This document shows, piece by piece, positions 21,165-29,744 of a stretch of 36,596 bases of DNA; position 1 is the stretch's first letter, and every line of letters begins with the position of its first letter. Made by a program: the position numbers and the translations under genes. The notes under the pieces are model-generated. The model saw only the letters and a list, made by a program, of their open reading frames with translations. It did not search any database and was not told the origin of the DNA. The stretch is from Chloroflexota bacterium (GTDB lineage Bacteria; Chloroflexota; Anaerolineae; Aggregatilineales; J027): the NCBI GenBank assembly GCA_003697365.1, contig RFGP01000157.1:1-36596 (forward strand), in the 5' to 3' direction.

Positions 21165-21199
21165 GGGCCAACCTAAGTTGGCCCCCTACATTAGTGTAG
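21165..21199 (+). promoter_or_regulatory. Two adjacent stem-loops in glnA-amt intergenic region
   Basis: gggccaac-ctaa-gttggccc (21165-21184) and ctaca-ttag-tgtag (21186-21199); no T-tract. Confidence 0.4.
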
Positions 21200-21281
21200 A
21201 TGTCGCTCCCTAGTTAGATTAAGCATCACAGTTCAACACATAAAACTTCAAGATATTTTTTAGAATTTAGGAGAGTTCAAA

Positions 21282-22571
21282 ATGGATGCCAATACTGAAA
21301 TCATCGTTTTAAATGTTGGTATATTATGGTTACTCATTTCAACAATATTAGTTTTCCTTATGCAGGGTGGATTCCTCGCACTTGAAGTTGGTTTAAGCGA
21401 AAAGAAAAACGTCGTTAATGTTGCTGTCAAAAACCTAACAGATGCCGGTTTATCTATCCTCCTATATTGGGCAATTGGTTTTGGTCTCATGTATGGTGCA
21501 ACTGAAAGCGGTATCATCGGTACGGACAACTTCTTACCAGATATTGGTCAAGGAGGCGGAGACCTCGCTATTGCATTCATCTTTCAAGCTGTATTCGCTA
21601 GCACCGCAGTCACAATTCTTTCGGGTGCAGTTGCTGGTCGCATGAAATTCTCCAGCTACTTATGGGTTGTTGTGCTGATTTCTGGCTTCATTTATCCCAT
21701 CTATGGGCACTGGGTATGGAATGGTGGTTGGTTAGCAGAACGCGGATTCATCGACTTTGCAGGATCAACAGTGGTGCACAGCGTTGGGGGTTGGGTTGCC
21801 CTAGCAGCATTAATTATTATTGGTGCACGTAAAGGTCGTTTCAATGAAGATGGCAGCGTTAATGATATGCCAGCCTCAGACTTACCTTTAGCCATGTTTG
21901 GTGTCGTTATCCTATGGTTTGGTTGGTTTGGCTTTAATGGCGGCAGCCAACTAGCATGGTTCACTGTAACCGATCAAGGCACGCTAGAAGCCAGCTCCGC
22001 AGTGCCCGGTATTGTAGCCAACACATTAATTGGTGGCGCTGCAGGTCTTGTTGTTGCACTATTCTTAGGATGGCTCGTCAGCGGGTATCCCACAGCTGGT
22101 GCGATTGGAAACGGAACCCTTGCAGGTCTTGTGGCCGTAACTGCCAACTGTCAAGCGATTGATGCATCTAGTGCTGTTATTATCGGCGGTATTGGTGGCG
22201 CAATTGCCATTGGTGTTGAGCAGCTACTACTTCGCCTGAAAATTGACGATGTCGTTGGCGCTATTCCCGTCCACCTAGCAGCTGGTATCTGGGGAACATT
22301 GGCATTTGGTATTTTTGCACAAGAGCAATACCTCGCAGCAGATGGTGGTCGTGGTGGTCAAATTATGGTGCAACTACTTGGCATTGGTGCAGCTGCTGTT
22401 TGGACATTTGGCGTAACCTTTGTTGCCCTATGGTTACTCAATAAGGTTGCCCCACTACGTGTAAGTGAAGAAGAAGAGGAAATGGGCCTCAATGCAGAAC
22501 ATGGATTGTTGCCTGTCGGTACAACAGCAACAGCTCCATCTGCGGCTGCTCCCGTTGGCGCAATGGATTAA
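21282..22571 (+). CDS. amt: Ammonium transporter (Amt/MEP/Rh family)
   Basis: FLMQGGFLALEVGLSEKKNVVNVAVKNLTDAGLSILLYWAIGFGLMYG, IYGHWVWNGGWLAERGFIDFAGSTVVHSVGGWVALAALIIIGARKGR, GWFGFNGGS, IPVHLAAGIWGTLAFG. Confidence 0.96.
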   Translation: MDANTEIIVLNVGILWLLISTILVFLMQGGFLALEVGLSEKKNVVNVAVKNLTDAGLSILLYWAIGFGLMYGATESGIIGTDNFLPDIGQGGGDLAIAFIFQAVFASTAVTILSGAVAGRMKFSSYLWVVVLISGFIYPIYGHWVWNGGWLAERGFIDFAGSTVVHSVGGWVALAALIIIGARKGRFNEDGSVNDMPASDLPLAMFGVVILWFGWFGFNGGSQLAWFTVTDQGTLEASSAVPGIVANTLIGGAAGLVVALFLGWLVSGYPTAGAIGNGTLAGLVAVTANCQAIDASSAVIIGGIGGAIAIGVEQLLLRLKIDDVVGAIPVHLAAGIWGTLAFGIFAQEQYLAADGGRGGQIMVQLLGIGAAAVWTFGVTFVALWLLNKVAPLRVSEEEEEMGLNAEHGLLPVGTTATAPSAAAPVGAMD

Positions 22572-22582
22572 GATATAAAAAA

Positions 22583-22721
22583 GCGGGAGATCCCCTTTCA
22601 TCCCATACCATAGGAGCTTGCCGGCCGCCGAAGGTTTTGGGTGAAAGTGATCTCTCGCCACCGATAGCATACCCTATTGGTGGCGAAACCTCACCCACGA
22701 GTTTTATTTTCGCTCGTGGGT
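22583..22721 (+). promoter_or_regulatory. Three consecutive stem-loops between amt and gltB
   Basis: H1 gcgggagatc..ctttcatccc/gggtgaaag.gatctctcgc (22583-22604 / 22639-22658); H2 cgccaccgatag/ctattggtggcg (22656-22685); H3 acccacgag/ctcgtgggt (22693-22721). Confidence 0.55.
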
Positions 22722-22785
22722 TGTGGTGTCTAAACAAATGAAAATAGATAAAAGTGCTTCATAATTAAAAGTACCCAATTGTTTT

Positions 22786-22808
22786 GAACAGAATAAGCTG
22801 TTCTTTTT
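22786..22808 (+). terminator. Attenuator/terminator-like stem-loop upstream of gltB
   Basis: gaacag-aataag-ctgttc followed by ttttt. Confidence 0.45.
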
Positions 22809-22891
22809 GCATCTCTCAACAACAAAAGATAAGCAGAGAAGCGTTTTTTAACCCAAATAAATATAGTAAGTATCTTTAGGAGAAAGATGTT

Positions 22892-25800
22892 ATGGATGTT
22901 CACCAGCAAAACCAATGGCTTCGCACCGATATAAGCGCCCCTTATGGCCAAGAGCACGATGCGTGTGCGCTTATCCTTAGCATTCGTAAGCATGGTGAAA
23001 GTACTTATGGAACACTAAAACGCGCCCTCCAAGCACTTGCACGCATGGGACACCGCACCGGTTTTGTCGATGGTGAGGGCGATGGTGCTGGTGTCCAAAC
23101 AGACATTCCGCGTCAAATTTGGGCACAACGACTCAGTACAGCAGGGCTTCGTTCTTCAATAGCTACAGATACCCGTTTTTGGGTTGGGCATTGCTTTATT
23201 CCTCAAGGTGTTGATTATGAGACCTTCAGCCAAGAGTTAAGCATGGCTTTTAACTCAGCTGGCCTGAATTTATTACTAGATGCTCATGGGCGCACTCGTA
23301 TAGAAGCATTAGGTCGTCAAGGGCGTGCAGCAGCACCGCAATTCATTCAACTAGCGGGTTTTGCCGAACATGCCGATGATTTAAATAAACGATTATTTTC
23401 GATTCAAACGCATTTAGAAACAACCTTGCCTATTCATTTTGCTTCGCTAAGTAATTCAACTGTTGTTTATAAAGTACGTGGTTCAGTAGAAGCGTTGCCA
23501 CGCTTTTATCCAGACCTGCAAGATCGCAACTATTCTACGGCAATGGCCTTGTGTCATGCGCGCTATTCAACGAACACAGCTTCTAGTTTTGAGCGCGTAC
23601 AACCTTTTGCGCTTTTAGGTCATAATGGTGAAATCAACACCATTCAACGCTTCCGACAGGAAGCTCAACAAATTGGTGCAATTCTTGATCCCAACAATTC
23701 AGATTCTCAAGACATTGATCGCACACTACAAACCTTATGTGTCAACTATGGGCTGACCATAGTTGAAGCAATGGAGATGATCTTCCCACCAGTCCCGCAT
23801 GAAGTCGTTAACATGCCGGATGCTTTGCAAGCAGTTTATACTCGACTACGACAAGCCTTTGGGCCATTTGCGCAAGGGCCAGCGGCAATCGTGGCACGTT
23901 ATGATGATCTAGCTATTATTAGCGTAGACGCGCTGGGGTTGCGCCCCATGTGGTTTATTGATACTGAAAAGGAATATATCTTTAGCTCTGAACGGGGTGT
24001 TGTGCCTTTAGAGACAATGGTTGCAGATGCTCGCCCACTAGCGCCAGGCGAAAAAATGGCAGCGCGGGTTACTCGTGGCCAAAAAGTAGAAATCTTCAAC
24101 CATGACGATATTCGTCAACATGTCATGAAGCAAGCCTTCCAACGCGAAGTGCCTCAATTTGCTGAACGATATTGGGCTTCTTGGGGCCCCAGAGTACGGG
24201 TTGAACCTTCAACAGTGACACCACACTTGATGCCCCCTGCTCCTCGTCAAGAGACTTATCATGATGTTGCAGTGATGGAAGCAGAGCCTTTAACACTACC
24301 AGCAACAATGCCCTATCGCGTTGCAGAAACTAAAATTGATTCCACAATTCTTGCTGCCACAGGCTGGAATCGAGAGCATTTACAAGAAATTAATTCGATG
24401 GTCGAAAGCGGAAAAGATTTAGTTGGCTCTCTGGGTTATGATGGGCCACTTGCCGCCATTGCCCAACATCGCGTGAACTTGGCCGATTTTTTCAAAGAGA
24501 CTGTTGCCGTAGTCACCAACCCCGCTATTGATCGTGAGCGTGAATCCGAAGTGTTTTCAACGCGCACCATTCTTGGCGCTCGCCCACAGATTGGCATGGC
24601 TCCTCATCCTGATGATATTGTCATTGAACTGGACACACCGCTATTGTCAGGAGGACACGTTGAGCTAGGTGGCCCTGAAGTTGGCCAAAAAATCGCCAAC
24701 TATCTTGGCACAGCAACTATTGAACAAATTGCAGCAGAATTTGGCGGGCACTACGCGATTTTAACGCTAGGTGTATACCCCGATGAAACAGTCGAGTTAG
24801 CTCTAGAGCGTTTGAAAGAACAAGCCATTTCGGCAGTTCATGAAGGCGCGCAATGTATTTTCCTAGATGATGCCGAAACTATGGAATTTGGGCTTAATTG
24901 GCTTGATCCGCATTTGGCTACTGCTGTCGTCAACAAAGCACTTGCGCGGGCAGACCATCAGATGAATCTACGGCGACGTGTTGCACTAGTCGTGCGTAGC
25001 GCAGCCATACGTTCTTTGCATGATGTTGCTCTACTTGTTGGTTTAGGTGCAGACGCTATCAATCCATACGCGATGTTAATTACAGCCATTGGTGCAGACA
25101 AACAAAGTTTTGGCGATGTGTCTGCTGATGAACTCATTGAAGCACAAAAACGAGTGCTCAAAAATCTAACTGTTGGTCTAGAAAAAGTCATTTCCACTAT
25201 TGGCTGCCATGAATTGCGCGGATATGGCAGTGTCTTTAGTTCGATAGGTCTAGCGCCTGAAGTGGCCGCTGTCCTTGAAACCCCCAACTATTTTGGCAGC
25301 CCAGATATTGGTCTCACATGGAATCGTCTCAACCAAGAAGCCATAGAACGTGGTGCGGAAATACGGGGCGAAAGCATCGGCAAAATTGCACATGTTGATC
25401 GCTTCTATCCCAAATTTTGGAAGAAAGCAGAAGCCGTTGCTGCTGGCGAAATGACTGTTGAAGAATTTATTGAAGTCTATCGTGAGCTTACGGAGAAAAT
25501 TCCTGTTGCTTTGCGCCATACACTAGATTTCAAAGCTATTCAAGCCAATATCGATCCTGATGCGGTTGATCTCAGCGTTGATATTCATGATCTCCCGCTC
25601 ATGATCAGCGCGATGTCGTTTGGCTCTCAAGGTGAACTTGCCTATCGTGCCTATGCCGAAGCCGCCGAAAAATTGAATATTGTTTGCATCAATGGCGAAG
25701 GTGGCGAGCTCCCCGATATGCTCGGCCGCAATATTCAGAATCGCGGGCAACAAGTCGCTTCTGGACGTTTTGGCGTGAATGCTCAATTCCTTAATTCAGC

Positions 25801-27532
25801 ATATGTTTTAGAGATTAAAGTTGGGCAAGGCGCTAAGCCGGGTGAAGGTGGTATGCTACCAGCATACAAAGTCACCCCACAAGTTGCCGAAGCACGTCGT
25901 ACCAATCCCTATATTCCGCTCATATCGCCTTCCAATAACCATGATATTTATTCAATTGAAGACCTAGCGCAATTAATTGAAGAGCTGAAAACTGTCAATC
26001 CCTATGCCAAAATATCGGTCAAAGTCCCTGTTGTACCCGGTATTGGGCTCATCGCCGTAGGAATTGCCAAAGCAGGCGCAGATGTCATTGATATTACCGG
26101 ATATGATGGCGCTACTGGAGCGGCGCGTCGTCATGCGTTGCAGTACGTTGGTTTGCCTACAGAAACAGGTGTCCTACAAGCACATCGCGCCCTCATTGAG
26201 GCCGGTCTACGTCACCGTGTGGAGCTATGGTGTGATGGGGGCATGAAATCAGGGTCTGATGCTGTTAAGATGATCTTAATGGGCGCTAATCGTGTTGGCT
26301 TTGCCACGATGGCAATGGTGGCTGTTGGCTGTACGATCTGTCGTAAATGTCATGAGGGAACATGTCACGTTGGCATTACGACACACATCAAAACTGTAGA
26401 AGAAGCCAAAGCCAAAGGTCTCAAGAGTTTCAAACCCCGTGATTATGAACTAGCCGTTCAAGGAATTGTCCGAGTTTTCCAAGCTATTGCTCAAGAAATG
26501 CGTCAGATTACAGCACAGCTTGGTGCTACTCGCCTACAAGATTTAGTAGGACGAGCAGATTTATTAGAACAAGTACGTTGCTTAGACCAAATCGATCTCT
26601 CCCCTGCTTTAGTGCATATTCCTGACAAACGTCATTATCATACAGACATTCAAGGCGGCCGCCGCCTAACTCGCCCGCGCAACACGCTCACCAAGATGAT
26701 CACAGATGTGATGATGTCCACTATTGCCGATGATGAGCGTGAGGCAACCTATCAAGATGAAGTTATGGCACATGACCGTGCGCTTGGCTCCCATTTGGCG
26801 GGCGAAATTGTGCGTAATCGTGAGATTGCTGATAAGGTTGAGCGTTTTAACTTACGTTTTGGACCATCTTCTATTGCCGGTAATGGCTTAGCAGCATGGA
26901 TGACAGATAAACTCGACATCTTGATCGAAGGCGGTGCACAAGATGGCGCAGCTAAGAGTGCCAATGGTGGCCGTGTGGCGATCATGAAAGGGTTAAATCA
27001 TCTTGGTGAACGTATCGACGGAAGCGTAGGCAAGAGTTTTGCCTATGGCGCGCAACGTGGCATTTTGATCGTACAGGGAAATGCTGATTCACGTGCGTGC
27101 ATTCGTCTATCAGGAGCAGACGTTATTTTTGGCGGAGAAATCACTGCACCCATCGATGAAGAAAACATTGGTACAACAGCAAATCTTAAAGGTTTTGCCT
27201 GTGAGTATATGACTTCGGGCCGCGTGCTGATCATGGGCGATCCGGGGCCGTATGCATTTGCAGGAATGACGGGCGGTGTCGTCTATCAATGCCTAACGCC
27301 GGACTTTGGCTTTGATGAACGCGCATTGATGCGCCGTTTTGCCAATGGTTCAAGCGTCACAATTCAGCGCATCGATGAAGATGATATTTGCCAAATTCAA
27401 GAATTGTTAGGGCACTACATTGCCGCACTAGAAGAAACCGCCCAACCCGAAACAGCAGAGCGTATCCGTAATCTCTGCAAACCCACTACGCTTCAAGAGC
27501 GCTTTGTAAAAGTCGTTCCCATTACTCACTAA
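22892..27532 (+). CDS. gltB: Glutamate synthase large subunit / single-subunit GOGAT
   Basis: GATase start EHDACALILSIRKHG after short propeptide; SMSFGSQGELAYRAYAEAAEKL, KPGEGGMLPAYKV, FATMAMVAVGCTICRKCHEGTCHVGI (Fe-S cluster), GXGXG-type C-terminal region (YGAQRGILIVQGNADSRACIRLSGADVIFGGE...). Confidence 0.95.
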   Translation: MDVHQQNQWLRTDISAPYGQEHDACALILSIRKHGESTYGTLKRALQALARMGHRTGFVDGEGDGAGVQTDIPRQIWAQRLSTAGLRSSIATDTRFWVGHCFIPQGVDYETFSQELSMAFNSAGLNLLLDAHGRTRIEALGRQGRAAAPQFIQLAGFAEHADDLNKRLFSIQTHLETTLPIHFASLSNSTVVYKVRGSVEALPRFYPDLQDRNYSTAMALCHARYSTNTASSFERVQPFALLGHNGEINTIQRFRQEAQQIGAILDPNNSDSQDIDRTLQTLCVNYGLTIVEAMEMIFPPVPHEVVNMPDALQAVYTRLRQAFGPFAQGPAAIVARYDDLAIISVDALGLRPMWFIDTEKEYIFSSERGVVPLETMVADARPLAPGEKMAARVTRGQKVEIFNHDDIRQHVMKQAFQREVPQFAERYWASWGPRVRVEPSTVTPHLMPPAPRQETYHDVAVMEAEPLTLPATMPYRVAETKIDSTILAATGWNREHLQEINSMVESGKDLVGSLGYDGPLAAIAQHRVNLADFFKETVAVVTNPAIDRERESEVFSTRTILGARPQIGMAPHPDDIVIELDTPLLSGGHVELGGPEVGQKIANYLGTATIEQIAAEFGGHYAILTLGVYPDETVELALERLKEQAISAVHEGAQCIFLDDAETMEFGLNWLDPHLATAVVNKALARADHQMNLRRRVALVVRSAAIRSLHDVALLVGLGADAINPYAMLITAIGADKQSFGDVSADELIEAQKRVLKNLTVGLEKVISTIGCHELRGYGSVFSSIGLAPEVAAVLETPNYFGSPDIGLTWNRLNQEAIERGAEIRGESIGKIAHVDRFYPKFWKKAEAVAAGEMTVEEFIEVYRELTEKIPVALRHTLDFKAIQANIDPDAVDLSVDIHDLPLMISAMSFGSQGELAYRAYAEAAEKLNIVCINGEGGELPDMLGRNIQNRGQQVASGRFGVNAQFLNSAYVLEIKVGQGAKPGEGGMLPAYKVTPQVAEARRTNPYIPLISPSNNHDIYSIEDLAQLIEELKTVNPYAKISVKVPVVPGIGLIAVGIAKAGADVIDITGYDGATGAARRHALQYVGLPTETGVLQAHRALIEAGLRHRVELWCDGGMKSGSDAVKMILMGANRVGFATMAMVAVGCTICRKCHEGTCHVGITTHIKTVEEAKAKGLKSFKPRDYELAVQGIVRVFQAIAQEMRQITAQLGATRLQDLVGRADLLEQVRCLDQIDLSPALVHIPDKRHYHTDIQGGRRLTRPRNTLTKMITDVMMSTIADDEREATYQDEVMAHDRALGSHLAGEIVRNREIADKVERFNLRFGPSSIAGNGLAAWMTDKLDILIEGGAQDGAAKSANGGRVAIMKGLNHLGERIDGSVGKSFAYGAQRGILIVQGNADSRACIRLSGADVIFGGEITAPIDEENIGTTANLKGFACEYMTSGRVLIMGDPGPYAFAGMTGGVVYQCLTPDFGFDERALMRRFANGSSVTIQRIDEDDICQIQELLGHYIAALEETAQPETAERIRNLCKPTTLQERFVKVVPITH

Positions 27533-28527
27533 AGCGATAATGCTTCAATGCGCACGCCGTCTGCGTGGGGCTTAAATGGCAACACGCGGCGGCTTTTTTT
27601 TGTGAAAATATCTTCCAACGTTGCCTGCTGTTCAGGAGCAGAGAGGACAATGGCACAATCACCGCCCCCTGCCCCTGAAAGTTTAGCACCATAAGCACCG
27701 TGCATCTTGGCAGTGAAGACAATATCCGCTAGAGCTTGTGTATCGACACCAAGCGCATGTAATAAACCATGCTGAATATACATCAGCTCGCCTAATGTTG
27801 GCCAGTCTTGTGCTTCTATGGCAGATTTGCCACGCTCAACAACATTGAGCATCGCATGAATAATAGGCTCAATAATAGCAGGGTATTGATGATAACGTGC
27901 TTGAACTTGCTTAACCAAGTTCACCGTGCCCGCTTTGGCTTCACTATAAACTAAGAGAAGCGGCAATGCATCAACGGATAACTGAACCACTCGACGCGGC
28001 ACTCGGTTGACGTAGTAAATAGTGCCCCCAAATATTGCAGTGGCGAGGTCTGCTCCTGAACCTAATGTTTGTACGCGCTGAATTGCCTGAAGCCCCATCT
28101 CAAAAAGCGTCATACGATCAAGATTAGAAGAAAATATTTGAGATAACGCATATAAAGTTGCCGCTACGACAGCAGATGAACTCCCCAATCCAAGCTCTGC
28201 ACCAAAATCACTTTGAGTGCGAACCGAAAAACACCCATGCAATGGCATTTGCTCATGAAATAGGCGAAAACAACTCTCAATAAAGCTGCTTTTGCCTGTA
28301 TACGTTTCTCGGTTCAGTACTTCTGCCAGAGGAGACTCCCAATGTTCTAAGCCAATATCAGGTGCATGAATTTTTAGTTTGGCTTCTGCTTCAGAGTCAT
28401 AGGTTAAACGCAATCTAAGCCGAGAGTCTACTGCCGTCAACAAAGCGTGACCATCAAACACAACGGCGTGCTCGCCTAATAAGAATAGTTTTCCCGGCGC
28501 TGAAACTGTGACTTGGCGCTTTACCAT
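27529..28527 (-). CDS. Mevalonate kinase-like GHMP kinase
   Basis: Start trimmed to MVKRQVTVSAPGKLFLLGEHAVVFDGHALLTAVDSRL; GLGSSSAVVAATLYAL; LSGAGGGDCAIVL motifs. Confidence 0.88.
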   Translation of the reverse strand: MVKRQVTVSAPGKLFLLGEHAVVFDGHALLTAVDSRLRLRLTYDSEAEAKLKIHAPDIGLEHWESPLAEVLNRETYTGKSSFIESCFRLFHEQMPLHGCFSVRTQSDFGAELGLGSSSAVVAATLYALSQIFSSNLDRMTLFEMGLQAIQRVQTLGSGADLATAIFGGTIYYVNRVPRRVVQLSVDALPLLLVYSEAKAGTVNLVKQVQARYHQYPAIIEPIIHAMLNVVERGKSAIEAQDWPTLGELMYIQHGLLHALGVDTQALADIVFTAKMHGAYGAKLSGAGGGDCAIVLSAPEQQATLEDIFTKKSRRVLPFKPHADGVRIEALSL

Positions 28528-29210
28528 CCTGCGATCTCCTGTAACTCTTCTGGATCGTGTAATAAGAAGCGACGACCGTCTAAGCCTATAAAGCCTTCTT
28601 CTTCCCATTCCCGCAGGACTTTACGAAGATAATCTGTATCTAAACTCAATGCACGGGCAATACGTTCTAGGCTAAAATTGGTGCTGATAAGTCCTGTCCG
28701 AAATGTACCATCATCTTTTTCAGCTAGAAACAGTAACAATGAAGCAATACGCGCTGGGGTATTGTGAGCTGCAATCTCACGAACCTGTAAGTTTAGTTTG
28801 CGTAGTCGTCGGCTCAATTGAACCAAAATTTCCAGCGCAATTGAGGGATGAGTATCGAGATACTGAAAAAAAATATCACTATCCAAAGCAATGAGGACAG
28901 TATCTTCTTTTGCAACTCCACTGGCTAGGCGTGGTTGATGACTAATAGTTGAAAGTTCTCCGATAAGATGGCCGGGCATGACTGTTTCAAGAGTCAAGTG
29001 CTCCCCATCATCATAACGACGAATAATCTGCACAGCGCCAGATTCTACTAGATAAATTGTTGTCGCCATGTCATCTTGTTTGAAAAGATAATCGCCCGCA
29101 GCCACATGAACCAATCGGCATTGTGCAGCCAACTCTTCCAGAGCTTCAGCAGGAAGACTATTAAACAAATTAAGTTTTTCGAGCTTTTCGCGGGTAACTT
29201 TAGCATCCAT
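28521..29210 (-). CDS. Crp/Fnr family transcriptional regulator (cyclic nucleotide-binding domain + HTH)
   Basis: MDAKVTREKLEKLNLFNSLPAEALEELAAQCRLVHVAAGDYLFKQDDMATTIYLVESGAVQIIRR...GELSTISHQPRLASGVA...; HTH region FSLERIARALSLDTDYLRKVLREWEEEGFIGLDGRRFLLHD. Confidence 0.92.
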   Translation of the reverse strand: MDAKVTREKLEKLNLFNSLPAEALEELAAQCRLVHVAAGDYLFKQDDMATTIYLVESGAVQIIRRYDDGEHLTLETVMPGHLIGELSTISHQPRLASGVAKEDTVLIALDSDIFFQYLDTHPSIALEILVQLSRRLRKLNLQVREIAAHNTPARIASLLLFLAEKDDGTFRTGLISTNFSLERIARALSLDTDYLRKVLREWEEEGFIGLDGRRFLLHDPEELQEIAGW

Positions 29211-29279
29211 ACTAGAACGATCCTTCACTTTAAGACCCTTTCCTTCTATTATTATGATAAAGCAAGACGAAAGATACAC

Positions 29280-29744
29280 ATGAGCAAACCAATCTTCACA
29301 ATCCCCTCACGAAATGAACGCCATATTTATTGGGCTGTTTTCTATGGCGTAATTATCTTAATATGGCTCTCTACTGAAAGCACTTATATGCCGCTCACTG
29401 TACTTTTGGGTGCGGGCTTGGCTTTTGGTGTTTTGATGTTAGCTATCTTATACCGTTTTGGTGGTATATCATTATCTCTGCAACAGTTTTTAATAGGCGC
29501 TTCATTATTTGGTGCGCTTGTGGGGGCAATGGCTGTGCCCAGTACTTTTCTTTTAATGTTATTCAAAAATGTACAACATTCTCACTATTATGCGCCTGAC
29601 TTTCCTAACACCACAATATTAGATTTGTGGCAGCGCCTTCCATTTTGGACAGTTGCAGGAACACTGCTGGGTTTAGGTTGGGCATTATGGATCATAGCCA
29701 CCTATATTGATAGAGAAGATGAAAATGCATCTATCCCGTCGTGA
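29280..29744 (+). CDS. Small integral membrane protein, unknown function
   Basis: Start trimmed to MSKPIFTIPSRNERHIYW; four hydrophobic segments; stop TGA at 29742-29744 lies inside the next ORF. Confidence 0.65.
   Translation: MSKPIFTIPSRNERHIYWAVFYGVIILIWLSTESTYMPLTVLLGAGLAFGVLMLAILYRFGGISLSLQQFLIGASLFGALVGAMAVPSTFLLMLFKNVQHSHYYAPDFPNTTILDLWQRLPFWTVAGTLLGLGWALWIIATYIDREDENASIPS

Noticed and set aside
22786-22803. GAAC...GTTC as a LexA-type SOS box
   Set aside because: Spacing (N10) does not match the known GAAC-N4-GTTC arrangement, and the T-run points to a terminator-like element.
22455-22993. Three minus-strand ORFs in and around the amt-gltB intergenic region
   Set aside because: They cross hairpins and flanking coding sequence, with no recognisable domain or RBS.
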